A DNA stretch of 54,908 bases from Ferruginibacter sp. (GTDB lineage: Bacteria > Bacteroidota > Bacteroidia > Chitinophagales > Chitinophagaceae): NCBI GenBank assembly GCA_030831945.1, contig JAURKC010000009.1, forward strand, positions 1 through 54,908. The letters are read 5' to 3'. Below the pieces are notes generated by a model. It was not told the origin of the DNA and ran no database searches. It saw only the letters and a program-made list of their open reading frames with translations. The translations under genes and the position numbers were made by a program. Position 1 is the stretch's first letter. The number at the start of each line of letters is the position of its first letter. Positions 53,086-54,908 of this stretch are shown here, piece after piece.

Positions 53086-53272
53086 AACACCGATTTATTT
53101 ATGATTTTAGAGTTTTTTTATGCTTATTACAAGCAAGGTTTTGAACTGACTGAGACTAGAATTTTCAAACAACCACTGCGTCAGGAAAATACCCCCTGAA
53201 TTCGGTTCAAATCGGTTGATTTCCGTTTTGTCAAAATGTAACTCACTACAAATCAACGCCTTCATTTTCTTG

Positions 53273-53370
53273 AAAAATCTTCATATCCGCCTTCGGCGGA
53301 CCCGGGTTCAAATCTCGGTCTCGCTGAATGTAAATTAAGGACTTTCGTTAAATCGTGGGTCCTTTGTTGT
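53273..53370 (+). repeat. 98-bp direct repeat, copy 2
   Basis: Copy of 51432-51529. The CCGCC-TTC-GGCGG stem is perfect here. The T-arm is CCGGG-TTCAAAT-CTCGG (one G-U), and the terminator stem has one U-U mismatch. As in copy 1, nothing upstream completes a tRNA. Confidence 0.65.
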
Positions 53371-53434
53371 GTCATGAAAACATCACTCTAAATCTCCCCA
53401 AACCAATTAATATCATTTGTACTAATTTGCATCC

Positions 53435-54397
53435 ATGAAAAACATACTCATTCTTATTGCCTTTTTATCAATATTCAATTCTGCTAGCTCGCAGACTGAA
53501 AAAGACAACTACAAACAAGTATCAACAAAATTTGTGTCTTTTTTTAATGAAAGTAAAAACGACAGTATTGTAGCAATGTTTTCCCCGGAAATGAATGCGG
53601 CCTTACCAATTGAAAAATTTACACAGGTAAGTGCAGGGTTAAAATTGCAACTAGGATCTATTAAAAAAATAAGGTTTGTTAGACTACAAATTTCATCAGC
53701 ATTATATGAAACTACTTTTGATAACGCAGTCTTAGGTATGACAATATCATTGAATTCAAAGAATGAAATTGCAGGTTTATTATTTAAACCATATACCGAA
53801 TCAAAAGAAATTGTAAGAAATACCACCAAAATGAAATTGCCATTTAAAGGCGAGTGGTCAGTTACATGGGGTGGAGATACGAAGGAGCAAAACTATCATG
53901 TGGAAAGTGTTACTCAAAAAAATGCATTTGATATCTTGATTAAAGATGAGCAAGGTTCTACCCACAAAGGTACAGGGGAGTCTAATGAGGACTATTATGC
54001 TTTTGGTAAGGAATTATATGCACCATGTGATGGTGAAGTAGTATTGGTGGTGGATGGCGTAAAGGATAATATTCCAGGAGTTCTAAATCCTATTTATATA
54101 CCAGGGAATACTGTTATCATTAAAACAGCTTCTGGTGAATATGCTTTCTTTGCACATTTTAAACAACATTCCATCGTGGTGAAGCAGGGTCAGAAAGTAA
54201 GCGCAGGAGTATTAATAGGTTTGTGTGGAAATTCTGGGAATTCTTCAGAAGCTCATTTACATTTTCATTTACAAAATATGGAGGATATGACAAAGGCAAC
54301 TGGTGCTAAATGTTATTTTGATCAACTTAAAGTAAATGGAGTTTTGAAATCAGATTATTCTCCGGTGAAAGGAGAAAAGATTGAAGCTGCGAATTAG
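53435..54397 (+). CDS. Secreted M23-family peptidase with N-terminal DUF3887-like domain
   Basis: 320 residues. Signal peptide (about 1-19); a DUF3887-type NTF2-like domain at about 24-125 (VSTKFVSFFNESKNDSIVAM, LGSIKKIRFVRL); then an M23/LytM domain at about 150-300. Likely zinc ligands are H155 (NYHVESV), D166 (AFDILI) and H276/H278 in HLHFHL; GKELYAPCDGEVVLVVDG and GNTVIIKTASGEYAFFAHF are the usual beta-strands. M23 enzymes cut peptidoglycan cross-bridges, but this subtype, with a spaced H-x10-D, may act on other targets or be regulatory. It ends 9 bp from the convergent hepT gene. Confidence 0.9.
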   Translation: MKNILILIAFLSIFNSASSQTEKDNYKQVSTKFVSFFNESKNDSIVAMFSPEMNAALPIEKFTQVSAGLKLQLGSIKKIRFVRLQISSALYETTFDNAVLGMTISLNSKNEIAGLLFKPYTESKEIVRNTTKMKLPFKGEWSVTWGGDTKEQNYHVESVTQKNAFDILIKDEQGSTHKGTGESNEDYYAFGKELYAPCDGEVVLVVDGVKDNIPGVLNPIYIPGNTVIIKTASGEYAFFAHFKQHSIVVKQGQKVSAGVLIGLCGNSGNSSEAHLHFHLQNMEDMTKATGAKCYFDQLKVNGVLKSDYSPVKGEKIEAAN

Positions 54398-54406
54398 GGT
54401 AGCTTA

Positions 54407-54745
54407 TTATTCTCCTAATAAACCTTTTACTTCTGTTTGTAGTATTGGGATATGGTTGATAACAATTCCCCAGATAATCTCATCAGATACTGAATCGTAT
54501 CCATGTATAATTCTATTTCTTGTGTCTACTATTTTTCTAGCATTTGATATTTTGATAGCCTCATCTTTTGTTATAATTCTACTCAATGCTTCTCCTATAA
54601 TTTCAATATTTCTTTCTATGGCTCTTCTTGTGCGAAGATCATCTTTGTAGGTTGAGAATTCTTTGGGGATATCAGTGAAGAAACTATCAATTTCCATGAT
54701 AGCATTTAAAATATCATAAAGCCAAGCCTTTATTTCATTATCCAT
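54407..54745 (-). CDS. hepT: HepT-like HEPN ribonuclease toxin
   Basis: 112 residues from the ATG at 54745; an ATG at 54751 adds two residues. The all-helical HEPN fold carries the catalytic motif R76-x4-H81-x-Y83 (RNRIIHGYD), which fits HepT toxins. In the characterised Shewanella pair, the MntA partner AMPylates the tyrosine of this motif to silence the toxin. The start overlaps the 3' end of the mntA frame by 8 bp, so the two genes are translationally coupled. Confidence 0.9.
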   Translation of the reverse strand: MDNEIKAWLYDILNAIMEIDSFFTDIPKEFSTYKDDLRTRRAIERNIEIIGEALSRIITKDEAIKISNARKIVDTRNRIIHGYDSVSDEIIWGIVINHIPILQTEVKGLLGE

Positions 54746-54908
54746 AAACAAGTTCTTTGGTTTGATTGACCACTTGTCTGAAATAAGGATTCTTGATAGC
54801 CTGCTCTTCCAATAAGTCTACTGGACGGTTAAGTATATCTTGTAAGGAGAACTTAAAATCAAAGTAGTTATCTGCATAGTCCTTCACATCAATTTCTTTA
54901 AAATCAAC
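54738..54908 (-). CDS. mntA: MntA-like nucleotidyltransferase antitoxin, C-terminal part
   Basis: The last 56 codons of a minus-strand frame that continues beyond the window. The sequence reads VDFKEIDVKDYADNYFDFKF through PVDLLEEQAIKNPYFRQVVN and ends KELVYG. This matches the C-terminus of MNT-domain antitoxins, which is typically rich in DLL...NPxFRxxV. The catalytic GSx10DxD motif lies outside the window. Assignment rests on this end plus the overlap with hepT. Confidence 0.8.
   Translation of the reverse strand, partial: VDFKEIDVKDYADNYFDFKFSLQDILNRPVDLLEEQAIKNPYFRQVVNQTKELVYG

Larger units (their letters stand above)
53006..53434. other. Intergenic region with repeat copy 2 and short direct repeats
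   Basis: It holds three short GTAYAAAAG repeats (53045-53085), then AT-rich sequence, then 98-bp repeat copy 2 (53273-53370). I find no integrase gene or remnant. Confidence 0.5.

Noticed and set aside
51530..53272. Integrase or transposase within the repeat-flanked segment
   Set aside because: All frames were considered, and only the tail-fibre/C1q-like gene is present; no recombinase motif is seen.

Overview
The window looks like chromosomal DNA of a Bacteroidota member, most likely family Chitinophagaceae. It is AT-rich and has TAnnTTTG-like promoter -7 boxes. It encodes a type IX secretion sorting domain, CarboxypepD-regulatory TonB receptors, Tat-exported Gfo/Idh/MocA oxidoreductases, sugar isomerase/epimerases, a PVC-type cytochrome protein and S1 sulfatase/GH95 enzymes. 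Genus and species cannot be fixed from the sequence.

Layout. 0-2 kb is a repeat-rich patch: a partial membrane protein, a single-TM protein followed by a 20-codon truncated relative, a GxxExxY gene inside a cassette with inverted-repeat ends, and two copies of a 122-bp hairpin-bearing repeat. 2.1-3.6 kb is a Tat-exported oxidoreductase. 4.2-8.4 kb holds a two-component system followed by a UspA-like gene and a SulP transporter without a STAS domain. 8.6-17.7 kb carries a LamG-like protein, a GyrI-like protein, a Tat-exported sugar isomerase, DUF2256, a very large amidohydrolase/beta-propeller enzyme, a complete yefM-yoeB toxin-antitoxin pair with its operator, and a SnoaL-like lipoprotein. 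17.9-22.4 kb (minus) is a TonB receptor, a small secreted protein and a second sugar isomerase. 22.8-35.4 kb has two unrelated sterol-desaturase-type hydroxylases, a free-standing TonB plug lipoprotein, a lectin/PKD/type B sorting protein with a HGSNAT-like acyltransferase, a cytosolic Gfo/Idh oxidoreductase, a GH20/GH67-like glycosidase, and secreted proteins including two that share a paralogous domain. 35.6-37.5 kb is a CASTOR/POLLUX-type channel.

37.5-44.9 kb is a compact glycan locus: S1 sulfatase and GH95 fucosidase on minus, facing a sialidase-fold protein and a sodium/solute symporter on plus. No SusC/SusD pair is present. 45-51.3 kb has an OMP_b-brl_3-type TonB receptor, a PVC-type heme lipoprotein and a CPBP protease. 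51.4-53.4 kb is a small probable insertion: two 98-bp direct repeats, each ending in a tRNA-like T-arm, flank a tail-fibre/C1q-like gene broken by one in-frame TGA. The window ends with an M23 peptidase and a mntA-hepT toxin-antitoxin pair cut by the window edge.

Metabolically, the sulfatase, fucosidase, sialidase-fold protein, oxidoreductases, isomerases, symporter and cytochrome lipoprotein fit periplasmic breakdown of sulfated or fucosylated glycans followed by oxidation and isomerisation of the sugars. That pathway is inferred from families and neighbourhood. The observations most worth following are the GxxExxY cassette ends, the paired 122-bp repeat, the 98-bp repeats with the broken adhesin-like gene, the plug-only lipoprotein and the two-gene domain duplication at 33.0-34.5 kb.
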